This document shows positions 21,401-33,400 of a DNA stretch of 64,000 nt, one piece after another. The translations under genes and the position numbers were made by a program. The notes beneath the pieces are model-generated. The model ran no database searches, was not told the origin of the DNA, and saw only the letters and a program-made list of their open reading frames with translations. This stretch comes from Beroe forskalii (taxonomy: Eukaryota; Ctenophora; Nuda; Beroida; Beroidae), in NCBI GenBank assembly GCA_011033025.1, contig WFMF01000467.1, positions 62,001-126,000 on the forward strand, in the 5' to 3' direction. The first letter of the stretch is position 1. Every line of letters starts with the position of its first letter.

Positions 21401-24400
21401 TTTAGGTCATCACTCCACTTCACTGGGTTTGGTGGGGATCAGTTTAGGGGGGTTAGGTGAGAATATTTCACTTCAGGGGGAAAGATTAGGGTCTGGGTAA
21501 GGATTAGGGTTAGAGTTAATAACATTGGGTTATCAATAACATCAGGATTATGGTTCATTGGTTACAGTCAGAACTGGAGATGAAGTTTCGTGAGGTGAAA
21601 TGTGGTGAGGTTAAATTTCAGGCTCCGCAAAACTTAATTTTGAATCAAAATTAAGTTTAGGGAAGCCCAACCATAAGTAGCTAATAAGGAAGCGAAAGAA
21701 TGAATTTAAGAGTACAATAAATCGCAGATTTCCCTAAAGTGAGGCTCATTAGTTTAGTTTGTGAAATAGTTAATTATGGTCATGGAAGTGGTTTTGAGAG
21801 GCTGCATATACCTGAGGAGGTGAGGTCTACCCCGCAATTGCACTGGTTAGTGAGGATCTCCTCAGTCAGGACATGGGAGGCGAAGTACTGAACGTTACAC
21901 ACGACCATGAAGGTAGCCAGCAGGATCGTCGTTCCGCGGTGAGACGTGGCAATCAGTACACGAGTTAATACGCAAGTAGTGATTGTATTGGATTCACTTT
22001 CTCGTTTTCATATGTAAAGGCAATAAGGAAATTTCGAACAAAACCCAGTGGAAATGCAATCAATAGTAAGGGAACTATCATCAAATGCCGGGGTCCTCTG
22101 TGAAAAAATTCGTTCTTAAGGTTTTGATGCTCCAATCGACTCCAATAGGTGTCTAGAGTCACCAAAAAAATTTATTCAATTTTTGGAGTTGCGGAAACCC
22201 AGGGTGACCACGCCCTTTTTGACCGTGGGAATTTTGAGGAAAATCACTAAAATTTAGCTGAATGGCAACTAAGGCATGATTATACTCTAAACCTAGGTTT
22301 TTGATACGAGAAATCCATTGCAACCATTATCTAGACTTCAAATCGCATATTTTGGCCATAATTGGCCACGCCCAGTTTTTGTCATGGCCATTTTGGCTAA
22401 AAATCTCAAAATTTTGACAAGACCATACCATATCAAGATTATACTCTAAACCTACGTTTTTTGGTGCGAGAAATCCATTGAAGCCACTATCTAGACGTCA
22501 ACTCGCATATTTTGGTCATTTCTGACCACGCCCAGTTTTTGTCAAGGCCTTTTTGGCCAAAAATCTCGAAATTTTGATTCGACCATACCATAACATGATT
22601 ATACTCTAAACCTATGTTTTTTCTTTTTTTGATACGAGAAATCGATTAAAGCCACTATCTAAGCGCCAACTCGCATATTTTGGCCACTACTGACCACGCC
22701 CAACTTTGCCAAAATCTTGAAATCTTGATAAGACCGTACCATACCATGATTATAGTCTAAGTCCATGTTTTTCGATGCGAGAAATCGATAGAAGCCCGTA
22801 TCTAGACTCCAAATCGCATATTAAAGCAAAAATTGGTCTCGCCCGCTTTTTACAGCCATTTTGCTAAAAAAATCTGGTAATTACTTAATTAGGGATCGTT
22901 CACATATTACAGAATCACATTGGGGGAGGGGGGAGGTTTCCGAAGGATTACGTTTCATGTTATTGTAACAAATACAACAACTATAAACTTGATTACGAGG
23001 GGAGGGGGATAAAATCGGCCAAAAATTGATTACGTAGTATGACGTGAACGATCCCTTATAACAATTGCGATTTAGAAGGCCATAGCATAAAACATACTCT
23101 AAACGACACGATGAACTGTAAAAGTGTAAAGTCTGACACCCAAAAGTCTGACATTGGCGAGCTTTTGAATGTCTGTTGGCTTCAACCTGTTGAATACTGG
23201 AGGTTCGTAATAAGCCGTCCACCTATTCCTTTCTTAACTTTACTGCAAACTCCAAGGCCAGCCCCTCAAAAGGTCAAAGTATCAGATGAAGTTGCCTTCT
23301 GGTACTTTCATCTTTTCATATGTTTCATTACGGGTGATACCTAACTAAAAAATGGGACTTTTTTGTAACGGTCACTGCAGCCGAACTTGATTGGAAACGT
23401 TTTGAGCTCTGCCTGCCTTATAAGCCTATAGAAACCGAATACTATCGCCCTCACATCCTCAAATTTGATATTATAAAGCAGTGTTGTAAATTAGTGTTGA
23501 TATTATTCAGAAGTTCACTTGATATATTCTGATGATGCATACTCAAGTGCATCGTCAAGGTTTGTGTGAGGCCAAGTCAAGACTGAAGAGTGCGAGTGGT
23601 GTCAAAGGTTAATTGTTGTCAAAGGTAGAGTGTTGTCAAACTCAAGAGAACACTGATGCAGAGAAAAGAGTGTTGCCAAAGGTTGAGTGGTTTCAAAAAG
23701 TCAAGGGTAGAATGCTGTCAAGGAGAAATTGGGAAGACCAATGTCAAGGAAAAGTTGGTATCAAGGTAAGAGTTCTCTCAAAGCTTCAAAGAAAGCGTGC
23801 TGTTACGAATAAATTGCTATCAAGGGAAGAGTGCTGTGAAATGTGGAGTGTTGTCAAATGTATACTGCTGTCAAGGGTACAGTGCCATCAACTTGACTGC
23901 ACTCTACCCTTGACTTAATCTAAGGAAGAGTGATGTCTTGCAGTCTAGAGTAGATTTCTGTCAAGGATAGAGTGCTTCAAAGGGTAAAGTGATGTATAGC
24001 ATCGAAGTGAATGGTGAAGTGTGGAGTGGAGCCAAGGGAAGAGTCCTGTCAAGGATAGAGTGATGTCATGGGTAAAGTGATGTCAGGACTAGTAGAGTGA
24101 TGTCAAGGGTAAACTGTAAAGTGGTGTCATACCCCGTAGAGTGGTGTCTAGGGATGTGTGCTATCAAGGGTAGCTTGGTGTAAAGGTTGAAGTGAGCTGT
24201 GAAGGATATAGTGCTGTCAAGGGAAAGTGCTGTCAAAATTAAGTGCTGTAAAAGCCAAGCGTAGAATGCTATCAAAGGTTCAAGACTAAAATGTGCGATT
24301 GAATAAGTTATTTGTCTGCAGTCAAGTAACGAAAGCTGTTATCGTGAAGTGCAGTCAAAGGTCGATTTTTGTCAAGGATAAACAGTAAAACAGGTTGATG

Positions 24401-27400
24401 CCATGGGTGGGGGGATTCTTCCTCTCTTGGCAAGGAATGATTCTTGCCAAGCGTTGAGTGCTGTTGAGAGTAGAATTCTGTAAGCTGTCAAGAGTCAAGG
24501 ATAAAGTGTGTCAAGGGTAGAGTGCTGTCAGGTGGAGTGTACTGTAAAGTGTCAGTGATGAAGTGTTGTCAAGGGTAGAGTAAAGAATGCTGCCCGGCTC
24601 TCAAGGAATGAGTGTTGTCTTGAGGAATATACTATCAAGGTTGGAGTGCTACCATTAATTAAGTGTTCCCAAAATTGGCATTACAAAAATTGCGTTAATA
24701 CTGGTCTGGATGCTGGTTTCACTGGATGTTTCTTAACAAACCCATCGAAGACATGGGCCTGGAGTATAGTATAATCATGGTATAATGTTATTGCCTCGAA
24801 TCAAAATGTATAATCATTGTTTAATAATGGTATAGTATGGTCTTATCAAATTTTCGAGATTATTGGCCAAAACAATCAGGACAAAAACTGGGCGTGGTCA
24901 GTAGTGGCCAAAATATGCGAGTTGGTGCTTAGATAGTGGCTTGAATCGATTTCTCGTATCAAAAAACATAGGTATAGAGTATAATCATGTTATGGTATGA
25001 TCGAATCAAAATTTCGAGATTTTTGGCCAAAAAGGCCTTGACAAAAACTGGGCGTGGTCAGAAATGACCAAAATATGCGAGTTGACGTCTAGATAGTGGC
25101 TTCAATGGATTCCTCGCGCCAAAAAACGTAGGTTTAGAGTATAATCTTGATATGGTATGGTCTTGTCAAAATTTTGAGATTTTTAGCCAAAATGGCCATG
25201 ACAAAAACTGGGCGTGGCCAATTATGGCCAAAATATGCGATTTGAAGTCTAGGTAATGGTTGCAATGGATTTATCGCATCAAAAAACCTAGGTTTAGAGT
25301 ATAATCATGCCTTAGTTGCCATTCAGCTAAATTCTAGTGATTTTTCTCAAAAATTCCCACGGTCAAAAAAGGGCGTGGTCACCCTGGGTTTTCCGCAACT
25401 CCAAAAATTGAATAAATTTTTTTGGTGACTCTAGACACCTATTGGAGTCGATTGGAGCATCAAAACCTTAAGAACGAATTTTTTCACAGGTATGCTACAC
25501 AGTTCCCTTACTACAAACACCGCGATGTTTTCCCCAGTACTCAGTAGGTGCACTAACCCGCGGATGGGCCGGAAGAAGAGCTTGGGGAGGCTGAGGCCGT
25601 GGATGGCAGGGTCGGAGTAGGGGTACAGCTCGACATTGAGGAGGTCAGGCCTCAGTTTGTCTCCTAGGTTAGTGTCTAGCATCATCATCACCGTCTCTTG
25701 GGCCCGCTTAGTCTGCCCTGAGAAGTGTTTAAATCATTGTTAATTAAACAATATATAACATTTCACGAAAACATCATGATTTCATAGCATAGGAAGCTTT
25801 GGAACAGAAATTCATGACCAACAAATGATTCACCATATTAAGATGTGATATCGACATCACCCCTTTTAAAGTTTTAATACGTCTCTGACCCATCGCCAAG
25901 CATTTGAATTATAACCATCATTTGTAACCATTGAAAAATTTATGTAAATCATAAATGGTAAATTTATCGAGCATATGCCCATAAAACCATTTCTAATATT
26001 CAGCATTTCCCAATAATCCCAACTTGATTATAGGTTAGTTTTCAATTGGTTATCATATCTATTTGAATTGAAGGTTGAGACAATTAGGGAGGAGAATATA
26101 AGGATAAACTGATAACAGGTTAAATTGGTTAAAGTGACTAAGTAGGTTTAGTGGGTTGAATTGGTAAAGGGAGAAATATAGGAAAGGGACTTTAACATCC
26201 AGTTTTAACCGTTTTAACCGTCGCGTTCTTTCTTATATCAATCATGGGTTTAGCAGTAAATCGAACGCCTTAAAACCGCCGCGAACCATCACAACCAAAT
26301 CCTTTTTGGTTTTTGGAAAAATTCATCGGCTCCACTTAGAAGCTATTTATGGATGACTACCAAGTTGGTAAGCAGGAGAAATAAGCTCTTGCTTTACTGA
26401 AAATCAATTGCCTTGGATAGTGGGTACTTCAGTCTTCAAGGCTAATTGTTGGCATTACATCTCGACCATCAGAAGGTTTCAAACGTATTGATTCTGTCAC
26501 AGCACATAAAGTATAGCATATGGACCAACACATGTTAGCCTATACCTATCATGGTGCTGGACAGGAACTCAGTGTAGATCCTTGCTGTACGGCATGTTAA
26601 ACAAGGAATCGAAGCTGAGGGGCTCCGTACTGGACATTGCTATTGCGACGTATGTGATTATAAAGAAAAGATTTAGATTCAATTCCATCCACACAACACA
26701 CATGGTTGAGGAGCATATAAAGTTAAACATCAATTATTTAGATTGATAGATAGTACGGAGGCTCATGAAATCACGGAGCTTAGGTCCGGCATGGATATAC
26801 ACATATTCGTTTGCTGACCTCATGTAATGTTGACTATCAGGTTATCCATTATCTTCAAGTTCAAACTAACTCTTAGTCTTACTTTCAAAGAAAATATCAA
26901 ATAATCGTCTTGAATGCTATGTATTCTGTTTGATGGGCACAGGAACTTCCGAGATTGATAATAATGTTAGCTTCTATCTCAGGTTTAGGTTCTTAGTCAA
27001 GGCCGAGTTTGCATTGTCAAGGCCGCAGCCGAGACCGAGTTCATATAACATTCGTAAAGCTACAATTTTATTTTTCCATGATTTTCTGTATAACTATTTA
27101 TTAAAAGAATCGTTTGCCAATTGAATCAGTTAAATTTGAAAAATTTCTTATTATATATAGTATTATGTCAAATCTTATTAAAATTTTATGTTAAATTTAA
27201 ACCCAGTGAAAATTTCAGTTTGTTAGACCAAAAATTCAGCCTAAGTTGTGAAATAACACGAAAAATTCCGGCAATTAGCTAGGTATCGAACTCAGCAGAA
27301 TGAAGAAAAATTTTGTCGAAGCCGAGTTTGAAAAAGGGGCCGATTTTGGCAGAGGCCGAGTTCTCGGTCGTTTGCTGCCACATGCCCGGTTGCAATCATT

Positions 27401-30400
27401 ATAGTTAATAAGTGCTCCTCCTATGATTATAACCATAATAAACGAGTATCAATATGCTGGATCAATACTCATTGCTACACCCTGAATCCTCATTGAATAT
27501 TCCTTCGCTATCATGTTATCAACATTTATCTATGTTCAGTTGTTTTATTATTTCAATATTATTTCAAGTCTACATTATGCATTTTCGTATGAATCTGAAC
27601 GAATAGAAACCTCATAATATCATTAAAAGCTGGAGATAAGATATAGGTAGATCATGCATCTAACAGTCTCCTTCAGTTCAAAATTGAATAAATTATTCAC
27701 ACTCAATCATTCTCCCGTTATTGCGTCCAAATCACCACCATTCTGTTAAGAAGCTGAGATATCGTAGTTTGAACATATGCACCCATAAGCCTGAGGGAAA
27801 ATCGAAAAAGTCTCAAAGTGGTGTTATTAGTACCTTTAGCGGCGCTGTATCTAGGAGAGTCTCAAAGTGTGGTGTTATTAGTACCTTTAGCGGCGCTGTA
27901 TCTAGGAGAGTCTCAAAGTGTGGTGTTATTAGTACCTTTAGCGGCGCTGTATCTAGGAGAGTCTCAAAGTGTGGTGTTATTAGTACCTTTAGCGGCGCTG
28001 TATCTAGGAGAGTCTCAAAGTGGTGTTATTACCTTTAGCGGCGCTGTATCTAGGAGAGTCTCAAAGTGTGGTGTTATTAGTACCTTTAGCGGCGCTGTAT
28101 CTAGGAGAGTCTCAAAGTGTGGTGTTATTAGTACCTTTAGCGGCGCTGTATCTAGGAGAGTCTCAAAGTGTGGTGTTATTAGTACCTTTAGCGGCGCTGT
28201 ATCTAGGAGAGTCTCAAAGTGTGGTGGTGTTACCTTTAGCGGCGCTGTACCTTTAGCGGTACCGCTGCTGTATCTAGGAGAGTCTCAAAGTGTGGTGTTA
28301 TTAGTACCTTTAGCGGCGCTGTATCTAGGAGAGTCTCAAAGTGTGGTGTTATTAGTACCTTTAGCGGCGCTGTATCTAGGAGAGTCTCAAAGTGTGGTGT
28401 TATTAGTACCTTTAGCGGCGCTGTATCTAGGAGAGTCTCAAAGTGTGGTGTTATTAGTACCTTTAGCGGCGCTGTATCTAGGAGAGTCTCAAAGTGTGGT
28501 GTTATTAGTACCTTTAGCGGCGCTGTATCTAGGAGAGTCTCAAAGTGTGGTGTTATTAGTACCTTTAGCGGCGCTGTATCTAGGAGAGTCTCAAAGTGTG
28601 GTGTTATTAGTACCTTTAGCGGCGCTGTATCTAGGAGAGTCTCAAAGTGTGGTGTTATTAGTACCTTTAGCGGCGCTGTATCTAGGAGAGTCTCAAAGTG
28701 TGGTGTTATTAGTACCTTTAGCGGCGCTGTATCTAGGAGAGTCTCAAAGTGTGGTGTTATTAGTACCTTTAGCGGCGCTGTATCTAGGAGAGTCTCAAAG
28801 TGGTGTTATTATTACCTTTAGCGGCGCTGTATCTAGGAGAGTCTCAAAGTGTGGTGTTATTAGTACCTTAAGCGAGGCTGTACCTAGGAGAGTCTCAAAG
28901 TGTGGTGTTATTAGTACCTTTAGCGGCGCTGTATCTAGGAGAGTCTCAAAGTGTGGTGTTATTAGTACCTTTAGCGGCGCTGTATCTAGGAGAGTCTCAA
29001 AGTGTGGTGTTATTAGTACCTTTTTAGCGGCGCTGTATCTAGGAGAGTCTCAAAGTGTGGTGTTATTAGTACCTTTAGCGGCGCTGTATCTAGGAGAGTC
29101 TCAAAGTGTGGTGTTATTAGTACCTTTAGCGGCGCTGTATCTAGGAGTCTCAAAGTGTGGTGTTATTAGTACCTTTAGCGGCGCTGTATCTAGGAGAGTC
29201 TCAAAGTGTGGTGTTATTAGTACCTTTAGCGGCGCTGTATCTAGGAGAGTCTCAAAGTGTGTTGTTATTAGTACCTTTAGCGGCGCTGTATCTAGGAGAG
29301 TCTCAAAGTGTGGTGTTATTAGTACCTTTAGCGGCGCTGTATCTAGGAGAGTCTCAAAGTGTGGTGTTATTAGTACCTTTAGCGGCGCTGTATCTAGGAG
29401 AGTCTCTAAGTGGTGTTATTAGTACCTTTAGCGGCGCTGTATCTAGGAGAGTCTCAAAGTGTGGTGTTATTAGTACCTTTAGCGGCGCTGTATCTAGGAG
29501 AGTCTCAAAGTGTGGTGTTATTAGTACCTTTAGCGGCGCTGTATCTAGGAGAGTCTCAAAGTGTGGTGTTATTAGTACCTTTACGCTGTTCTAGGAGAGT
29601 CTCAAAGTGTGGTGTTATTAGTACCTTTAGCGGCGCTGTATCTAGGAGAGTCTCAAAGTGTGGTGTTATTAGTACCTTTAGCGGCGCTGTATCTAGGAGA
29701 GTCTCAAAGTGTGGTGTTATTAGTACCTTTAGCGGCGCTGTATCTAGGAGAGTCTCAAAGTGTGGTGTTATTATTACCTTTAGCGGCGCTGTATCTAGGA
29801 GAGTCTCTAAGTGTGGTGTTATTAGTACCTTTAGCGGCGCTGTATCTAGGAGAGTCTCAAAGTGTGGTGTTATTAGTACCTTTAGCGGCGCTGTATCTAG
29901 GAGAGTCTCAAAGTGTGGTGTTATTAGTACCTTTAGCGGCGCTGTATCTAGGAGAGTCACAAAGTGTGGGACCACTAACTATCTTACCTAAAATTGGATG
30001 CCGAGTCGATTCCTGGCATTATCGCACACGTTAGAGCATCCGTATTGCGCCCCTTAAATTGGATTTAAAAGTGGAAAAATTCTACACCAAGCGATTTTGC
30101 ATGGCTTCCATAGTTTTTTGCATGGTTTCCATAGGGTTTTGGACATATCGATATAACAACTTTCCACACCTCTCCGGGGTGTGGAAAGTGTCAAAAATCG
30201 AATTTTGTCATTGAAACGCGCCATTGAAACGGCTCAGGAAGGTTGTAGGGACTTCGTTTCATGCGGAAAATGTTTGCAATAGCTATGTTTATAATCAATC
30301 TAAACAAAAATATGCCCTGAAATGATCAGGAACGGAGTTATTGGCGAAAAACTAAAATTTTGGTACTGGCGAGCCCTGATTAACTATTAAGGCGAATTTT

Positions 30401-33400
30401 GTATCTCAGCCCAGGAAGGCGGTAGATAATTCATCTTGGGTGGAAAATGTGCGCAAGGGCCATGTTTATATACAAATGATCAAGGAAAATGTGCCCTAAA
30501 ATGCTCAGGAAGAAAGTTCTGGGCGACAAACTGATTTTTTTTGGGCAGGCGCAAGACTTTTTTAAATGATGATTTCGGCTCAGGAAGGTCATAGAGACTA
30601 CATATTCTTGGGTGGTATATGTTTATATTCGACTTGTCAACAAACATAATATGCCCTCAAATGCTCAGGAATGGATTTATGAGCGAAAGAATAAAATTTT
30701 GGTACCTGCGAGCCCTTATTAAGGCGATTTTTTTTATCTCAGTCAATGAAGGTCGTAATTTGGGCGGAAAATATGTATTATGGCCATGTTTAAATAAACA
30801 ACTTGTCAAGAACATGCGCCCTTAAATGATCAAGAACAAAGTTATGGGCGAAAAACTGATTTTTTGGGTCGGTGCAAGACCAGATCTATAAGTTTAATAG
30901 CACGCCCATTTTTGAGGAAAAAGTGAGTCAGGTTGACTTATTAGGAACCTAAGAAGCACTGAAAACTTCAAACCCAACCCGGAAAATTTTGTCATTGTGG
31001 AAGCTTGTTTTGCTTAATTCATTGAATTCATTGGTTTATCGCTTTACATTCTAGCTTAAAATGCCCTGAGATGCTTTATGGTCATTGAAAGTCAATATTT
31101 GATTCGTCTAACCACATAAATAATACTTATAGCAGGGATCCGCTATCCAGGCCCGCAGTTGCTTATTTGGCAGCGCCCAGCTTATTTTTGACATGCCACC
31201 GAACTAGGCCTATTTCGGCCCTCTGGTTATTAGGTTATCAATTTCTATTGATAAAAACGTTATCTGATCATTGAAATTCTCTACTTCAGTACTTCTGTAA
31301 TACGAAGCTTGCGTGCGTAGGGTCATACGGTAAATTTTGGCTATTTCTGGGACATACTTCGAAAACGCAGGTTCTAATTATTATCACTCAAGCTCACTTA
31401 GTATATAGGATAAGAGAAGACGGTAAACCGATAGTATGTTCTGTTCTCAGTTTTCTTGATTGTGTCACATGCCACTTTTCCACATCTCACTGTTGGTTCA
31501 AATGTCAGTGCAGTTTTATATTTGAGAAGCACTGAAAGCCATTACGTCACCAATTTTAAAATTTGAGGGTCTGAAAGCGCCGCCATGAAGCTTTATCCAT
31601 GCAGTCACCATCCCCCATGTATTCGTCAGAGCCAAATCATGATAAGATAACTTATTTGAAGTAATTTGGGTAAATTTAAGGGGTTTAAATTTATATGCTG
31701 AAAGTCTTCTTATTGCTCCAAAGGCGGGCCTAATCAGAAGAGCGGACCTAAGGCAGACTCCCAAAAACAAACCCACGTTCAGTGGACAGTGAACACTCCT
31801 AGCGGCAGGATGACATCCCTGATGTCTGGAACCGTATGGTATGTACGAGGGCTACCTTAAGATGCTTTCCCGTCACCCCTCACACGGTGCTGAGGCATCA
31901 TAACGGTCCCAAGTGGACTGATGTCTTGGCATGCTGAATATACCACACGGAGACGACCCAATAAATATTAACTTTTTTGGCCATCGTAGCAAAATCCCCG
32001 GTGATTTTTGCTCCAATGGCCGCAAAAAACTTTTCGGGGGCCAAATACAAAATTTCGGTCAATAGCAAAGGTACGAAATTAAGTTTCAAAGCGATTCTGA
32101 AAATTTCATGCAGATACATCGAAAAATGGTAAGTTACAAAGAAAAGTGTTAAATTGTTAAGTCCACTTGGGCAAAATCACAAACTGAGTTATGAGGCATA
32201 AGCGCTTTTGTGGATTTTTAAAGATTTTTATAGGCTAGAATGGTCAAATAAGGTTCAATCAAAAATGGTTATCATGGTTAGCAGTGCTAATGGGAGGAAT
32301 TTTTGATACTGGGAGGATTTTGTGAAACCTAAAACTTCACGGACATTGATATTCACGCTTGATCATGCCACTTCAAATCTTCAAGAGAAATTAGAAATTT
32401 TACTCATTTTCTTCCACGATTTGAATTGGAGATTTTTCATTTTTCAATATTATTTCCTAATTTATGATTAATTTCCATATTTTCGCTTTTCGCTAATCGC
32501 CACATGAAGAAAAAGTAACCACAAGAATCTTATTATTTGTACGTATAAAGAGATGAAGTCAGAAAATTCGCGTCTGTACCCAATAAATTTTAAGAGAAAA
32601 AACTGGACATTTATATTCACGTACGTTTAAATTCACGCTGAGATGGTCAGCGTGACGCTAATGTCCATAATAATCATGTCCGATAAAGTAGGATATCAGC
32701 TCTGAGATGAGAAGTGCGTTTACACTTTTATGAAGGTTTATTAAAAGCGAAGTGTACTCAACTTCAAGTATTCCCTGGGCATGGTAACCAGGGAATATTA
32801 TTTGAATGTATTGAAAATTTAACATATACAAACAGATACAAACAGATATACAAACATATACAAACTTGAGACATGAGGCAATTCAAAATTCTTCATTTCT
32901 ATCTATCGTACTATCGTACTATCACAACAATTGTGAATGTTTTTTTTGTTTTTTTTCAATCAGACTGTGGCAAGTGAATGTGATGTTGACTCAACATCAC
33001 CAGACTCCCATATAATGATCACTGGATTTTATTTTCATGTTATTGCTTTATTGTATACGTAATAATATCAAATAGTAATTTTAGCCGAAGTTTTTCGAAA
33101 CCATCAGTGCATCTTTAATAGAATATGGCGTATATAAAGAACCATTTTATGGAAGTATTCACAGTTTTTACCCGCTTTTTTGGTGCTGTATTTTCTATTA
33201 GGTTTGTTTTCTATTAATTTTATTCTTGAAACGGAGCGAATTTAAATTATGATTCACATTTTTCAAGCTTGTATGATCTTACTTCAAGGTTTTCAAATAC
33301 GTTATTTTAATTAAAAAATACGGCAAAAACACGATACGATTTCTGCCAAAAAATGTCATATATTTCTGTCGCCAATATTGGAATTTTCCTTAAATTGTGC

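Larger units (their letters stand above)
22097..25489. mobile_element. Large foldback element (~3.4 kb, ~700-bp arms)
   Basis: Arm 1 starts CTGTGAAAAAATTCGTTCTT at 22097 and arm 2 ends with its complement at about 25489. The arms pair over about 700 bases. Inside each arm a ~155-base unit is repeated about four times (ACCACGCCCAGTTTTTGTCA, then ATTATACTCTAAACCTA and CGAGAAATC). The loop (about 22800-24740) contains a Harbinger-type MITE and degenerate tandem repeats. No transposase is visible. The element lies in intron 6 of the SVOP-like gene. Confidence 0.85.

Noticed and set aside
27818..29422. 534-residue open frame of LAALYLGESQSVVLLVP-type repeats
   Set aside because: It is the translation of a 51-bp minisatellite; both strands are open, units switch frame after small deletions, and there is no start context or non-repeat domain.
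31516..32119. Minus-strand frames tested as the missing TM6 exon
   Set aside because: They lack a membrane helix at the right place, flanking splice sites and phase agreement with exons 4 and 5.
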